The notes: generated from the letters alone by a model not told the origin. 64,000 nt of DNA from Leptotrichia sp. HSP-536 (GCF_041199985.1 NZ_CP165647.1:868001-932000); one strand, 5' to 3'. Shown: positions 35,440 through 44,605, numbered from the stretch's first letter. Made by a program: numbers and translations.

Positions 35440-36627
35440 ATGTTAAAAAACAAATATTTGAATATGGATATAACAAACTTGCCAACACCAGCCTTTATAG
35501 TTGATGAAAGGTTATTAAAAAGAAATCTTGAAATATTAAAAAGTGTAATTGACAGAACAGGATGTAAAATATTGCTTGCACAAAAGGGATTTTCGATGTT
35601 TTATTTTTATCCGTTAATTAGTCAATACTTAAATGGTACGACTGCAAGCTCGCTATTTGAAGCAAGGCTTGGGTATGAGGAAATGGAACTAAAAAATCCT
35701 CATAAAAAGCTGGAAACTCATATTTTTAATCCGTCTTACAGGAAAGATGAGTTTAATGAAATAATGGAAATTACAAATCATATTGTTTTTAATTCTTTCA
35801 ATCAATGGAAAAAATTTAAAAGTAAAGTAAAGGAATTTGAAGAAAAAAATAATAAAAAAATTAGCTGTGGACTTCGATTAAATCCAGAATTTTCAGAAGT
35901 TGAAACAGAAATTTATAATCCAGCGGGAAGGTTCTCAAGATTTGGCGTAACACTCGAAAACTTTAAGGAAGATGAGATTGAAGGCTTGGATGGCTTTCAT
36001 TTCCATGCACTCTGTGAGCAAAATTCAGATGCGCTTGAAAATGTGTTAAAAATTTTTGAACAAAAATTTGGGAAATACCTGTATAACATGAAATGGCTAA
36101 ATTTTGGCGGAGGGCATCACATTACAAGGGAAGATTACGACATTGAAAAACTTGTAAAATGTATAAATTATATAAAAGAAAAATATGATGTGGAAGTGTA
36201 TTTGGAGCCAGGAGAAGCAGTTGCCTTAAATACAGGATTTTTAGTTTCAGAAGTTTTAGATATTACAAAAAATGAGATGGATATTTTGTTAATGGATACT
36301 TCGGCTTCGTGCCATATGCCCGATGTAATTGAAATGCCATACCGTCCATTTATTTTTGGTTCAGGAATGCCAAATGAGAAGAAATACACTTATAGACTGG
36401 GAGGGCCTACTTGTCTTGCTGGAGATGTAATCGGAGATTATTCCTTTGATGAACCTGTAAAAGTGGGAGATAAGCTTATTTTTACTGATATGGCACATTA
36501 TAGCATGGTTAAGACCAATACTTTCAATGGGATAAATTTGCCTGTGATTGCGGTTTATACAGAAAAAGGCGGAGTAGAGGTCATTAGAAAATTTGAGTAT
36601 GAGGACTTTAGGAATAGATTGTCTTAA
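35440..36627 (+). CDS. nspC: Carboxynorspermidine decarboxylase
   Basis: The 395-residue PLP-dependent enzyme has the family start LPTPAFIVDERLLKRNLEIL, the PLP lysine in LLAQKGFSMF, GGGHHITREDYD as the glycine-rich phosphate site and the catalytic cysteine region TSASCHMPDVIEMPYRP. It decarboxylates carboxy(nor)spermidine to (nor)spermidine. The companion dehydrogenase is encoded at 15518. AGGAGATG precedes the ATG. It is followed by kptA with a 41-base gap. Confidence 0.93.
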   Translation: MLKNKYLNMDITNLPTPAFIVDERLLKRNLEILKSVIDRTGCKILLAQKGFSMFYFYPLISQYLNGTTASSLFEARLGYEEMELKNPHKKLETHIFNPSYRKDEFNEIMEITNHIVFNSFNQWKKFKSKVKEFEEKNNKKISCGLRLNPEFSEVETEIYNPAGRFSRFGVTLENFKEDEIEGLDGFHFHALCEQNSDALENVLKIFEQKFGKYLYNMKWLNFGGGHHITREDYDIEKLVKCINYIKEKYDVEVYLEPGEAVALNTGFLVSEVLDITKNEMDILLMDTSASCHMPDVIEMPYRPFIFGSGMPNEKKYTYRLGGPTCLAGDVIGDYSFDEPVKVGDKLIFTDMAHYSMVKTNTFNGINLPVIAVYTEKGGVEVIRKFEYEDFRNRLS

Positions 36628-36668
36628 TGTAATAAAATATTTTTGAGTTACAGGAGTTTTCAATATCA

Positions 36669-37211
36669 ATGGAGAAGGAAAGGATGAAAAAATTAGGAAG
36701 GTTTCTAAGTTTTATTTTAAGACATTCGCCACAGACAATTAATATAAAATTGGATAAAAATGGATGGGCTGATGTAAATGAATTGATTAAAGGAATTAAC
36801 GAAAATGGAAAAAAGATAAATTTTGAAATGCTAAATGAAATTGTAGAAACAAATGATAAAAAAAGATATGAATTTAATGAAAATTTTACAAAAATTAGAG
36901 CTTGTCAAGGGCATAGTTTAGATGTAGATTTGGAACTAAAATCAGTAATACCGCCAAAATTTCTTTATCATGGAACAGCAGAAAGATTTCTCCCCAAAAT
37001 TAAAAGTGAAGGAATAAAAAAAATTAGCAGGCAATATGTACATTTGTCTGAAACTTATGAAACAGCCTATAATGTTGGAAAAAGACATGGAAAGCCTTTT
37101 ATTATAAAGGTTTTAGCTGAAAAGATGTATAAAGATGGGAAAAAATTTTTTATTTCAAAAAATGGCGTTTGGCTAACAGATAATGTCGAAGTGAAATATT
37201 TAGAATTTTAG
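36669..37211 (+). CDS. kptA: RNA 2'-phosphotransferase (Tpt1/KptA)
   Basis: The 180-residue protein has the KptA signature residues: GRFLSFILRHSPQ at the start, KFLYHGTAERFLP for the second histidine/arginine set, and VHLSETYETAYNVGKRHGKP for the NAD-binding part. It moves an internal RNA 2'-phosphate to NAD+. In bacteria its natural role is unclear because the usual spliced tRNA substrate is absent. It overlaps no neighbour; the gap to nspC is 41 bases. Confidence 0.93.
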   Translation: MEKERMKKLGRFLSFILRHSPQTINIKLDKNGWADVNELIKGINENGKKINFEMLNEIVETNDKKRYEFNENFTKIRACQGHSLDVDLELKSVIPPKFLYHGTAERFLPKIKSEGIKKISRQYVHLSETYETAYNVGKRHGKPFIIKVLAEKMYKDGKKFFISKNGVWLTDNVEVKYLEF

Positions 37212-37235
37212 ATAAAAAAGGAAGAAGGGATTTTT

Positions 37236-38216
37236 ATGAAATTGGGAATTGTTGGTTCAGGGATGATTGTTAAGGAGTTTTTGCCTAGCCTTGTGAAACT
37301 GGAAGATTTGGAAATTTTGGGAATACAGGGAACAAAATCGGGAATTGGAAAAGTTGAGGAAATTTGCAAAAAATATAATATTCCGAATTTTACAGATAAT
37401 TTTGATGAATTATGTAATTTTGGAATTGATACAGTTTATATTGCTGTTCCGAATTTTTTGCATTTTGAATTTTGCAAAAAGGCATTGGAAAAAGGAATCA
37501 ATGTTATTGTAGAAAAACCAATTACAACAAACTATCGTGAAGCTAAGGAACTGGAAAAATTGGCTAAAGAAAAAAAATTATTCTTATTTGAAGCGATAAC
37601 TACACTTTATTTTGAAAATTATAAAAAGATAAAAGAGTGGATTACAAAAATTGGAAACATAAAACTTGTTCAAAGCCAATATAGCCAATATTCCAGCAGA
37701 TACGATGCTTTTAAAAGAGGAGAAATCTTGCCTGTGTTTGACCCTGAAAAAGCTGGTGGGGCATTAATGGACTTGGGACTTTACAATTTGCATTATGTAT
37801 TGGGACTTTTTGGAAAGCCTGAAAATGTGAAGTATTATGCAAATATTGAAAGAAATATTGACACAAGCGGAGTTCTTATAATGAAATATAAAAATTTCAG
37901 TGCTATGTGTGTATGCGCAAAGGATAGTGAAGGTGAAAGAATAGGAGTAATTCAGGGAAGTGAAGGAAAAATTGTAAGTGAAGAAGCTCCTGGACTTGTC
38001 GGAAAAGTTACATTAAAACTGTACGATGGAACGACAGAAAGTTTTGATGATGGATTTTCAAAGGATAGGGTTGTACCTGAATTTACACAATTTATTCGTG
38101 CAGTAAAAGAAAATGACTTGGAATTTTGTTATAGACAGCTGGAAAAAAGTCTGTTGGTAAGTGAGGTTCAGACAAAAGCCAGAATTGATGCAGGAATTAA
38201 ATTTACACAAGACTAG
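37236..38216 (+). CDS. Gfo/Idh/MocA-family oxidoreductase
   Basis: The 326-residue protein begins with a Rossmann fold (KLGIVGSGMIVKEF), has VEKPITTN as the EKP motif in the NAD(P) domain and a second alpha/beta domain with DLGLYNLHYVLGLFG. Such enzymes oxidise or reduce sugars and related compounds; the substrate is unknown. AAGGAAG precedes the ATG. It lies between kptA and a glycosyltransferase gene, all on one strand. Confidence 0.88.
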   Translation: MKLGIVGSGMIVKEFLPSLVKLEDLEILGIQGTKSGIGKVEEICKKYNIPNFTDNFDELCNFGIDTVYIAVPNFLHFEFCKKALEKGINVIVEKPITTNYREAKELEKLAKEKKLFLFEAITTLYFENYKKIKEWITKIGNIKLVQSQYSQYSSRYDAFKRGEILPVFDPEKAGGALMDLGLYNLHYVLGLFGKPENVKYYANIERNIDTSGVLIMKYKNFSAMCVCAKDSEGERIGVIQGSEGKIVSEEAPGLVGKVTLKLYDGTTESFDDGFSKDRVVPEFTQFIRAVKENDLEFCYRQLEKSLLVSEVQTKARIDAGIKFTQD

Positions 38217-38231
38217 AAATAAGGAGAAAAA

Positions 38232-38999
38232 ATGGAAAAAGAAAAAGAGATAGAAAAGGAAAAAGTTTCAATAATTGTTCCAATGTACAATGCAGAAAAA
38301 TTTATTGGAAAAACAATTGAATCAGTTCTCGCTCAAACTTATCAAAACTGGGAAATGCTGATTATGAACGATGTTTCCACAGATAACAGCCTCGCCATTG
38401 TGAGTGTGTATGCAAAAAAAGATGAAAGAATAAAGATTGTAAATACTGAAAAAAATGTAGGTGTTGTAAAAGGAAGAAACTTTTTAATTGACTTGGCAAG
38501 CGGAAAATACATTGCATTTTTAGACGCTGATGATTATTGGCATAATAAAAAATTGGAAAAGCAGATAAAATTTATGAAAGAAAAAAATGCCAGCATTAGC
38601 TGTACAGAATACACAAGAGTCAAAGAAAATGAAGAAAAAATCAATGACGTTATTATAAAGGAAAACATTTTTTATAATGATATGTTAAAAAATAATTATT
38701 TAGGCTGTCTTACAGTCATATATGATGCTGAAAAAATTGGAAAAAGATATTTTAAGGAACTGGAGAAAAATGAAGATTATGTTCTTTGGCTAGAAATTGT
38801 AAAAGATGTCGATATAATTTATGGACTTAAGGAAAATTTGGCATATTATCGAGTGCTGGATAATTCACGTTCGAGCAATAAAGTTAAAACAGCAAAAGTG
38901 CGTTGGGAAATTTATCGAAAAATTGAAAAATTATCACTCCTGAAATCAATTTATTATTTTTTACATTATGCAGTAAGGGCAGTATTGAAAAATGGATAA
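38232..38999 (+). CDS. Family 2 glycosyltransferase
   Basis: The 255-residue protein opens with the GT2 signature VSIIVPMYNAEKFIGKTIES and VLAQTYQNWEMLIMNDVSTDNS, then FLDADDYWHNKKLEKQ with the DxD-like motif. It should add a sugar to a surface polysaccharide or lipid. It starts 15 bases after the oxidoreductase gene and a strong terminator follows. Confidence 0.9.
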   Translation: MEKEKEIEKEKVSIIVPMYNAEKFIGKTIESVLAQTYQNWEMLIMNDVSTDNSLAIVSVYAKKDERIKIVNTEKNVGVVKGRNFLIDLASGKYIAFLDADDYWHNKKLEKQIKFMKEKNASISCTEYTRVKENEEKINDVIIKENIFYNDMLKNNYLGCLTVIYDAEKIGKRYFKELEKNEDYVLWLEIVKDVDIIYGLKENLAYYRVLDNSRSSNKVKTAKVRWEIYRKIEKLSLLKSIYYFLHYAVRAVLKNG

Positions 39000-39035
39000 A
39001 AATAATTCTTAGTTTTTAAAATTTAATCAAAAAAA

Positions 39036-39084
39036 AACAGTCATAAATATAATGACAATAATTATATTTTATGGCTGTTCTTAA
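39036..39084. terminator. Bidirectional terminator between convergent genes
   Basis: AACAGTCATAAATATAAT and ATTATATTTTATGGCTGTT pair with a short loop. It separates the glycosyltransferase gene from the 39127 gene. Confidence 0.75.
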
Positions 39085-39126
39085 TTTTTAGTTTTTAATA
39101 TCAAACTTTAGAAATCAAACAATTTA

Positions 39127-39543
39127 TTATAATTCTACTTTAACTTCACTTTCCAAGCTATATTCCATTTTCAAAAAATGCTCCCATCCTTCCAATACTC
39201 TCTTATACTCTTCAAATTTACAGATCCATATCGGATATTCCTCACAAATCCCAAAAATTGTATGTTCAAATTCAACTATTTCCTTGTTAATCTTATGCTG
39301 AAAAGCCTGTCCGTCCCAAATAATTTCCTTTAATTCTCCAGTTTCAATTTTTTCCAGCTTTAATAAAAAATCATCAATTATTTCTTCATAAGGAAAGTCC
39401 TCCATAATCCCAGTTACCAAATATTTTATATATTCATTCTTATTTTTTTTGTTTTCAAATATTTCTTTTTGAGAAAATTCTATTTCTGAAAATGCAGTCA
39501 ATCCAAAATCTTCATCATTATAATAACTAAATTTTATAATCAT
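39127..39543 (-). CDS. Probable immunity protein for the EndoU toxin
   Basis: I do not recognise a named domain in this 138-residue acidic protein (IWDGQAFQHKINKEIVEFEH). It follows the EndoU nuclease gene on the same strand with a gap of about 46 bases, the standard position for an immunity gene of polymorphic toxins. It is proposed to bind and block the EndoU domain in the cytoplasm. A stand-alone antitoxin with another target is possible. Confidence 0.5.
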   Translation of the reverse strand: MIIKFSYYNDEDFGLTAFSEIEFSQKEIFENKKNKNEYIKYLVTGIMEDFPYEEIIDDFLLKLEKIETGELKEIIWDGQAFQHKINKEIVEFEHTIFGICEEYPIWICKFEEYKRVLEGWEHFLKMEYSLESEVKVEL

Positions 39544-39589
39544 TTATGTTTTATATTTCCCTTTCTTTAATATTTTATTCCAAATATTT

Positions 39590-40191
39590 TTATCGATTTT
39601 CATAAATAGGATAAGCCGTTATTCTAGGACTTTTATAACCACGAATCAAAACTCCGCTTTTACTGATACCTTGCCACATGTTACTGTCTTTTCCTTTTAC
39701 ATCTTTTCTATTTTCCCAGGCAGAATTTATTTCATCAATAATTCTAGCTTCATCCCAATTTTCAGGAAACATTGTATTCACTCCGCCATTAGAAGTTTTT
39801 TCCTGCCAAGTTCCATCTTTTTTCTTCACTTCAATGCTTGCCCGATAAACACCATTTTTAGCTGGATTTCCAACTTTTTTCACAATTCTGACATCTCCAT
39901 GCAAAAGTGAATGTCCACCAGTAACTTTTCCCCTTGAATTTTCATCTCCACCAATTACATGGTCATAATCTATGTTGTATTTTCGATTTCCACTTTTTGA
40001 ACTTGTATCTTTAGACTGTTTTAAATTTTGCTTTTTTGATTAGCTGATTTTGAATTATCACTTTTATTATTTTGTGCAATAAAATTACTTTGTGTATTCA
40101 AACCACGATTTTTACTTAAATATATTTTTCCAAATCCAAGTACAATAATAATTAATACTAACAAAATTTTAGATATTTTATTTTTATTCAT
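39590..40191 (-). pseudogene. Membrane-anchored EndoU-domain nuclease gene with a frameshift
   Basis: The gene starts at ATG 40191 with a strong GGAGGAATTT site. The N-terminal 56 codons encode a membrane anchor (ISKILLVLIIIVLGFGK) and a linker, then stop at 40021. In the neighbouring frame, reached by a shift in an A6 run (40032-40037 on the plus strand), the sequence continues as an EndoU nuclease: DHVIGGDENSRG, GGHSLLHGDVRIV and MFPENWDEARI match the bacterial EndoU motifs with both histidines. One deleted base in a seven-A run would explain it. It may be dead or rescued by slippage. Confidence 0.7.
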
Positions 40192-40244
40192 TGATAAATT
40201 CCTCCATACTTATTATAACAACTTCACTATTTTCAAGTTGCTTA

Positions 40245-40367
40245 ATGCTTTTAGTGAACTACTCCCACTTGTAGAAGAGGGAACTTCCTGGGAAGTATCT
40301 GCTTTTGCTAGCCAAATATATTTACCAAGCTCTTCGGGTAGTTCCTACCCTGCTTTCTTTTATTTTC
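40245..40367 (-). ncRNA. Probable IS605 right end and omega-RNA-like region
   Basis: Directly after the tnpB stop the reverse strand holds an ordered stretch ending CTTCTACAAGTGGGAGTAG, the pattern of IS200/IS605 right ends that serve as omega-RNA scaffolds for TnpB. GAACTTCC/GGAAGTATC and GGGTAG/CTACCC can pair. Boundaries are approximate. Confidence 0.45.
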
Positions 40368-41464
40368 CTAATATTCCATCATTTCTTTTCCAATGTTTTT
40401 TATATTCAATGCCGCATTGCAATCTCTGTCAATTTCAATTCCGCAGCACTCACATTTATAATTTCTTTCTGATAATTTCAGTTCCTCTTTAACGTTTCCA
40501 CATTTACTACAAGTTTTCGATGACGGAAACCACTTATCTATTTTCAAAAATTGTTTCCCTGAAAACATCAACTTATACTCAAGCATTCTCAAAAACATTC
40601 CCCACCCATTATCTCCTATACTTTTCCCAAAATTTAATTCCTGGCTCATCCCTTTCATATTCAAATCCTCAACAACCACAGCATTATATGCTTCAGACAA
40701 TTTTTTCGATAGTTTATGTAAAAAATCTCTTCGACAATTTTTGATATATTCATGCAATTTTGATATTTTCGCTCTTTGTCTATACCAATTTTTAGAAAAT
40801 TTCACTTTTCTTGATAATGATTTTTGTAATTTTTTCATTTTTTTCTCCAACATCCTAAAATATCTTGGATAATCAGCCCTTTGGCTTTCAGAACTGACAA
40901 ATAATTTAGACATTGAAAAATCAAGTCCAATTACTTTATCACTACTTGGGATTTTTTGAATTTCTTTTTCAAATTCCGTCAAAACAGAAACATAATAATT
41001 TCCATTACTATTTGTCAATGTTACCGACTTTATCCTGTAATCCCCTGGTATTTCTCTATGATATTTCAATTTGACTTTTTTCAATTTTGGCAAAACCAAA
41101 TATTTATTTTTCTCAATTCGTATCGAATTGTTCACACAATTTGTCGTATAACTTTTAACACTATTCTTTTTAGATTTGAACTTTGGAAACTTCGCTCTCT
41201 TCTGAAAAAATTCGTAAATGATCGTTTTACATTTAGCTGAGCATTTGAAAGTGCCAGACTGTCCACTTCTTTCAAAAATTGGTTTTCACTCTTCAAACTG
41301 GCAGGTGTAATTATTTTATTTTTTCCAGTTTCTTCATAAATTTTATTCGCAGTGTACAAAATTGTATTGTAGACAAAACGAACACATCCGAAAGTCTTGT
41401 TTATCAATAATTCCTGATCTTTATTTGGATAAATTCTGTATTTGAATGCTAAATTATATTTCAT
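40368..41464 (-). pseudogene. tnpB: IS200/IS605 TnpB (RuvC-like nuclease), frameshifted
   Basis: The first part (41464-41132) has the OrfB N-terminus KYNLAFKYRIYPNKDQE and is out of frame from about 41205 on. The second part (41135-40368) continues with KVIGLDFSMSKLF (RuvC D), VVVEDLNMKGM (E), the four-cysteine zinc finger CSKCGNVKEELK/CECCG and IDRDCNAALNI (D). The two fragments line up with one TnpB of normal length if one base is added, so a single indel broke it. No tnpA (Y1 transposase) accompanies it. Confidence 0.85.
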
Positions 41465-41589
41465 GAAATTACACCTTCTTTTGATTTTGAATATTATTTT
41501 TAATTATTTCTTTAGAAATTTTATCATTAATGATTTCTCTTCGATATTTTATACAAAAATTGTATCATAGACGTATCCTTTTTTCAATT

Positions 41590-41660
41590 TTTTTACAAAA
41601 AAAGCAATTTATCTCCCACTTATAGAAGTCATAGAAGTCGGAGACTTCTTGCTATCTTTT
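41590..41660 (-). repeat. IS605-like end sequence upstream of tnpB
   Basis: On the reverse strand CGACTTCTATGACTTCTATAAGTGGGAGATAA resembles the right end of the tnpB element (CTTCTACAAGTGGGAGTAG). It may be the left end or a second right end of another copy. The rest of 41661-41900 reads as debris. Confidence 0.4.
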
Positions 41661-41760
41661 TGTTAAACATAATCAAATATTCGTTTTTTTGCCTTTTGCA
41701 ATTCATTGTATTCCCTATGTACACATTTTCATTTTTAGGACGTGAAATGACAGCTGTTTC
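41660..41760 (-). pseudogene. IS3-like transposase C-terminal relic
   Basis: On the reverse strand HREYNELQKAKKRIFDYV followed by a stop resembles the C-terminal segment of IS3-type OrfB. No start or catalytic part survives. Identification is tentative. Confidence 0.3.
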
Positions 41761-41908
41761 AGTTTTTTCCACAGCTTAATACCATGCCTTAAAATTATTT
41801 CTAATATCCATTGACTTTACTAATAACATTTGACCACTCTTTTTCATACGTTTTTCCGCATTTTAATTATACCAAATTTATATTTTAAAATCAATATTGT
41901 AAACTTTA

Positions 41909-42050
41909 CGACAAGCGCATGGAGATTAGATTAAATTTTTAATACTCGCAAACATAAAAAAAATAGCTATTAAAAAAATTAACTAACTTATTTTTCGATA
42001 ATATTTTTTGATATTAGAGCATTTTAATGAAATTTTCATGTGTTTGTGAT
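41909..42050 (-). repeat. Left arm of a long inverted repeat
   Basis: The stretch aligns with the reverse complement of 43294-43472 at high identity, including AATACTCGCAAACATA and TATTAGAGCATTTTAAT. On the reverse strand it encodes HHKHMKISLKCSNIKKYY, similar to the peptide read from the other arm on the plus strand. It looks like the 3' end of an unidentified insertion element. Confidence 0.65.
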
Positions 42051-42411
42051 GTAAAGTAAATTTAGGTACTTGCTTTTCTCTTTTTCTTTGTGTATAATTA
42101 AATAGAACTTGAGTAAACTTATTATAGTATCTGAAGAACTTAAATGCAATGCCTATTTTGCACATTGTCAGTGCTACTATACGATACTTAGCCGTAATGA
42201 ACATTCAAACGAGAAGATAATGAGAAAGATTGCATTAGAAAAGACATCATTCTAAGAGCCGAAAAATGAAGCGATTACCATTATGATATAGCACTTTAAG
42301 GCTACGCTCTTCCGACTCTTTAAAAAAAAATAACTAACGAAAAATTGAAAGGAGAACATAAATGAAGTTAATGCTCATATATGATTTGAATATCTTGAAA
42401 GAAGGGCTGAT

Positions 42412-42816
42412 GTGAACCACATGAATAAAAAAAAAGAATGCGAAGAGCTATGGGCAAAAAATAAATATTATGTGTTAAGCAAATCGCATAAAGTGTACTT
42501 AGAAATAAGAAAGTATTTGAAAGAAAAAGAAATTGATATTGTATTTATTAATGAAAGAATACAAAAAGTAAGGGATATGAAAGAAAGTAAAAAAGATTTT
42601 AGTAATGCAATTCTTCATTTATGGGGATATTTCAAAAAAAAGGCAACGAAGATCGAAAAACAAGGATTATTTAACATACTGGAAGAATATATGGGAGGGA
42701 GAAATAATCAGAAATCGGTAATTGAATATATCAATACTTTACTAAAGAAATATCCAAATAAATATTTACAAGAATCTACTTTATTAACAGGAGAAAAAGA
42801 TGAGACTATGGCATGA
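42412..42816 (+). CDS. DUF1722 (YbgA-like) protein
   Basis: The 134-residue protein starts at GTG 42412 (ATG 42421 is the other option) and matches the DUF1722 pattern: ELWAKNKYYVLSKSHKVYLEI, DFSNAILHLWGYFKKKATK and PNKYLQESTLL. E. coli YbgA, of the same family, lies beside the photolyase gene phr. Here the next gene, overlapping by 17 bases, encodes a T4 endonuclease V-like protein, which again points to a link with DNA repair. It lies between long inverted repeats. Confidence 0.75.
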   Translation: MNHMNKKKECEELWAKNKYYVLSKSHKVYLEIRKYLKEKEIDIVFINERIQKVRDMKESKKDFSNAILHLWGYFKKKATKIEKQGLFNILEEYMGGRNNQKSVIEYINTLLKKYPNKYLQESTLLTGEKDETMA

Positions 42817-43168
42817 ACAAATTATTCATCTATTGCCTAAAAACCAGCTTCTTGGTCAACATAGAGAATGTTGTGCGCTTAGGGGAAATGGATGGAAAAA
42901 GAAACATAAAACAGTAGATTATGTATTTTTATATTCTCCATATTATTTATTTATTTATCATTCATTGGTTATGGATGAAATGGAAAAAAGAGGGTATAAA
43001 GTTTCTAAAGAATGGAGAGATAAGAATTATAGGGGAAAGAAAGCAGAAAATTACAATAATCTTGAAGAAAAAATTATAGATAGCCCAATTTACAAAGAAC
43101 ATGATAATGAATATTTAGCTGAGTGTATCGAAAACTTGCGAAAAAAAGGGATTAAATTGGAACTATAA
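42800..43168 (+). CDS. TIGR02328 family protein, T4 endonuclease V-like
   Basis: The 122-residue protein has the TIGR02328/pyrimidine-dimer DNA glycosylase pattern: MRLWHEQIIHLLPKNQLLGQ, HRECCALRGNGWKKKHKTVD, YSPYYLFIYHSLVMDEMEKRGY and ECIENLRKKGI. Members are predicted to act on UV-damaged DNA like T4 endonuclease V, although most are not tested. The gene overlaps the DUF1722 gene by 17 bases, so the two are translationally coupled. It is flanked by inverted repeats and debris. Confidence 0.8.
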   Translation: MRLWHEQIIHLLPKNQLLGQHRECCALRGNGWKKKHKTVDYVFLYSPYYLFIYHSLVMDEMEKRGYKVSKEWRDKNYRGKKAENYNNLEEKIIDSPIYKEHDNEYLAECIENLRKKGIKLEL

Positions 43169-43293
43169 AAGTTTTGATTGTTTTAACTACTACAACTCAT
43201 TGTCCCACAAGGGAGACACGAGCCAATGATTCTTGTAATAATTTTTAGGTAACAAAAACAGTTGTGAAAAGAGTATTGGTTATAGGTTCTCAC

Positions 43294-43472
43294 GACAAAT
43301 ACATGAAAAATTTATTAAAATGCTCTAATATCGAAAAATATTATATTCAAAAAACTATTAAGATAAAAAATTTAAAATATTATTGAAAAAATAAGTTACT
43401 TAATTTTTTTAATAGCTGTTTTTTCTATGTTTGCGAGTATTAAAAATTTGATCTAATCTTCATGCGTTTGTC
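43294..43472 (+). repeat. Right arm of a long inverted repeat
   Basis: This arm is the inverted partner of 41909-42050, with an extra stretch of about 40 bases in the middle. On the plus strand it encodes HDKYMKNLLKCSNIEKYY. The region 43169-43583 has no gene; it holds this arm and the start of the next gene's promoter zone. Confidence 0.65.
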
Positions 43473-43583
43473 ATGTGTAAACTTTTTCTAATTTAATAAT
43501 TACGAGAAAATGTTATAATAAATTAAAAAAAGAAATGAAATTATGCAAGAATATCTATAAAAATAGAAAGGAATAGCTTAATT

Positions 43584-44153
43584 ATGAAAAAGACTTTGTA
43601 TTTAATGCGGCATGGACAGACTTTATTTAATTTACGGAAAAAAATTCAAGGAAGCTGTGATTCTCCGCTGACTGATGAGGGAATCAGGCAAACTAAGGTG
43701 GCTGGAAAATATTTTCAAGATAAGGGAATTACTTTTGATGCGGCTTACTCTTCTACTCAGGAAAGAGCTAGTGATACGCTTGAAATTATAACTGAAAATA
43801 AAGTAAAATCTGAAAGGTTAAAAGGGATAAAAGAATGGCATTTTGGCGTATTTGAAAGTGAAAGCGAAGATTTGTTCCCGAGTAATTATAAAAATTTTTT
43901 TGGAAAATTTGGTGGAGAAAATTGGGAAGATGTGGAAAAAAGGACAAATGAAACTTTGACTCAAATTATGGAAAAAGATAATCACGATTCTGTTCTGGCT
44001 GTAAGTCACGGAATGGTATGCCGTGTATTTTTTGAAAAATGGAATAGTGAGTCGCCACTTGAAAGCGTACCAAACTGTGCAATTTTCAAATATGAATATG
44101 AAAACGGAAAATTCACATTCATCGAAATGATTACCCACGATTTCACAAAATAA
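43584..44153 (+). CDS. Histidine phosphatase (phosphoglycerate mutase-like)
   Basis: The 189-residue protein has the RHG catalytic motif in YLMRHGQTLFNLRKKIQG and the second histidine in VLAVSHGMVCRVF. It belongs to the branch of small phosphatases (PhoE/GpmB type); substrate unknown. AAAGGA precedes the ATG. It stands alone between the accessory region and a strong terminator. Confidence 0.9.
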   Translation: MKKTLYLMRHGQTLFNLRKKIQGSCDSPLTDEGIRQTKVAGKYFQDKGITFDAAYSSTQERASDTLEIITENKVKSERLKGIKEWHFGVFESESEDLFPSNYKNFFGKFGGENWEDVEKRTNETLTQIMEKDNHDSVLAVSHGMVCRVFFEKWNSESPLESVPNCAIFKYEYENGKFTFIEMITHDFTK

Positions 44154-44167
44154 AAAATAATAAAAAC

Positions 44168-44238
44168 GCCTTAAATAAACTTTTACCTTTTTTTCGTCAT
44201 TCTAATTTTGTAAAAATCTTATTTTAAGGCTTTTTCTT
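44168..44238. terminator. Bidirectional terminator
   Basis: GCCTTAAATAAACTTTTAC and GTAAAAATCTTATTTTAAGGC pair around a loop and are followed by T runs on both strands. It ends the phosphatase gene and the GNAT gene. Confidence 0.65.
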
Positions 44239-44257
44239 TTGTATTTTTTACTGAATT

Positions 44258-44536
44258 TTAGGCTTTTAAATCATCTAAATCATCATATTTTCCACTTTCA
44301 AACTTTTTCACAATGTAACTGCAAACTGGCACAATTTTATACCCATTTTCCCTTGCATACTCCACACCAGCATCGAATAATTTTCCTGCAATCCCTTGCC
44401 CTCTTAACTCAGGCAACACAACTGTCGATTCAAAATACAGCTTTTCCCCTTCTTTCCTGTAAGTCAATTTTGCAAGTTCATCTCCATTTTTTCCAAATAT
44501 AAAAAATCCTTCATTTACTACATGTCTTATTTCCAT
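44258..44536 (-). CDS. Small GNAT acetyltransferase (YjdJ-like)
   Basis: The 92-residue protein has the acetyl-CoA motif LPELRGQGIAGKLFDAG and the downstream KIVPVCSYIVKKF of the short YjdJ/DUF-type GNAT family. Substrate unknown. It precedes the thi operon terminator region and is transcribed separately. Confidence 0.85.
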   Translation of the reverse strand: MEIRHVVNEGFFIFGKNGDELAKLTYRKEGEKLYFESTVVLPELRGQGIAGKLFDAGVEYARENGYKIVPVCSYIVKKFESGKYDDLDDLKA

Positions 44537-44605
44537 TTTTCAAACTTCCTTTCAATATTTTATCTTATTATATAGTAAAATTATTTTAAAATCAAATAAA
44601 AAAAT

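Noticed and set aside
41983..42204. A 73-residue reverse-strand frame in the left repeat arm.
   Set aside because: It has a partial match only to the other arm; it reads as the end of a decayed element, not as an independent gene.
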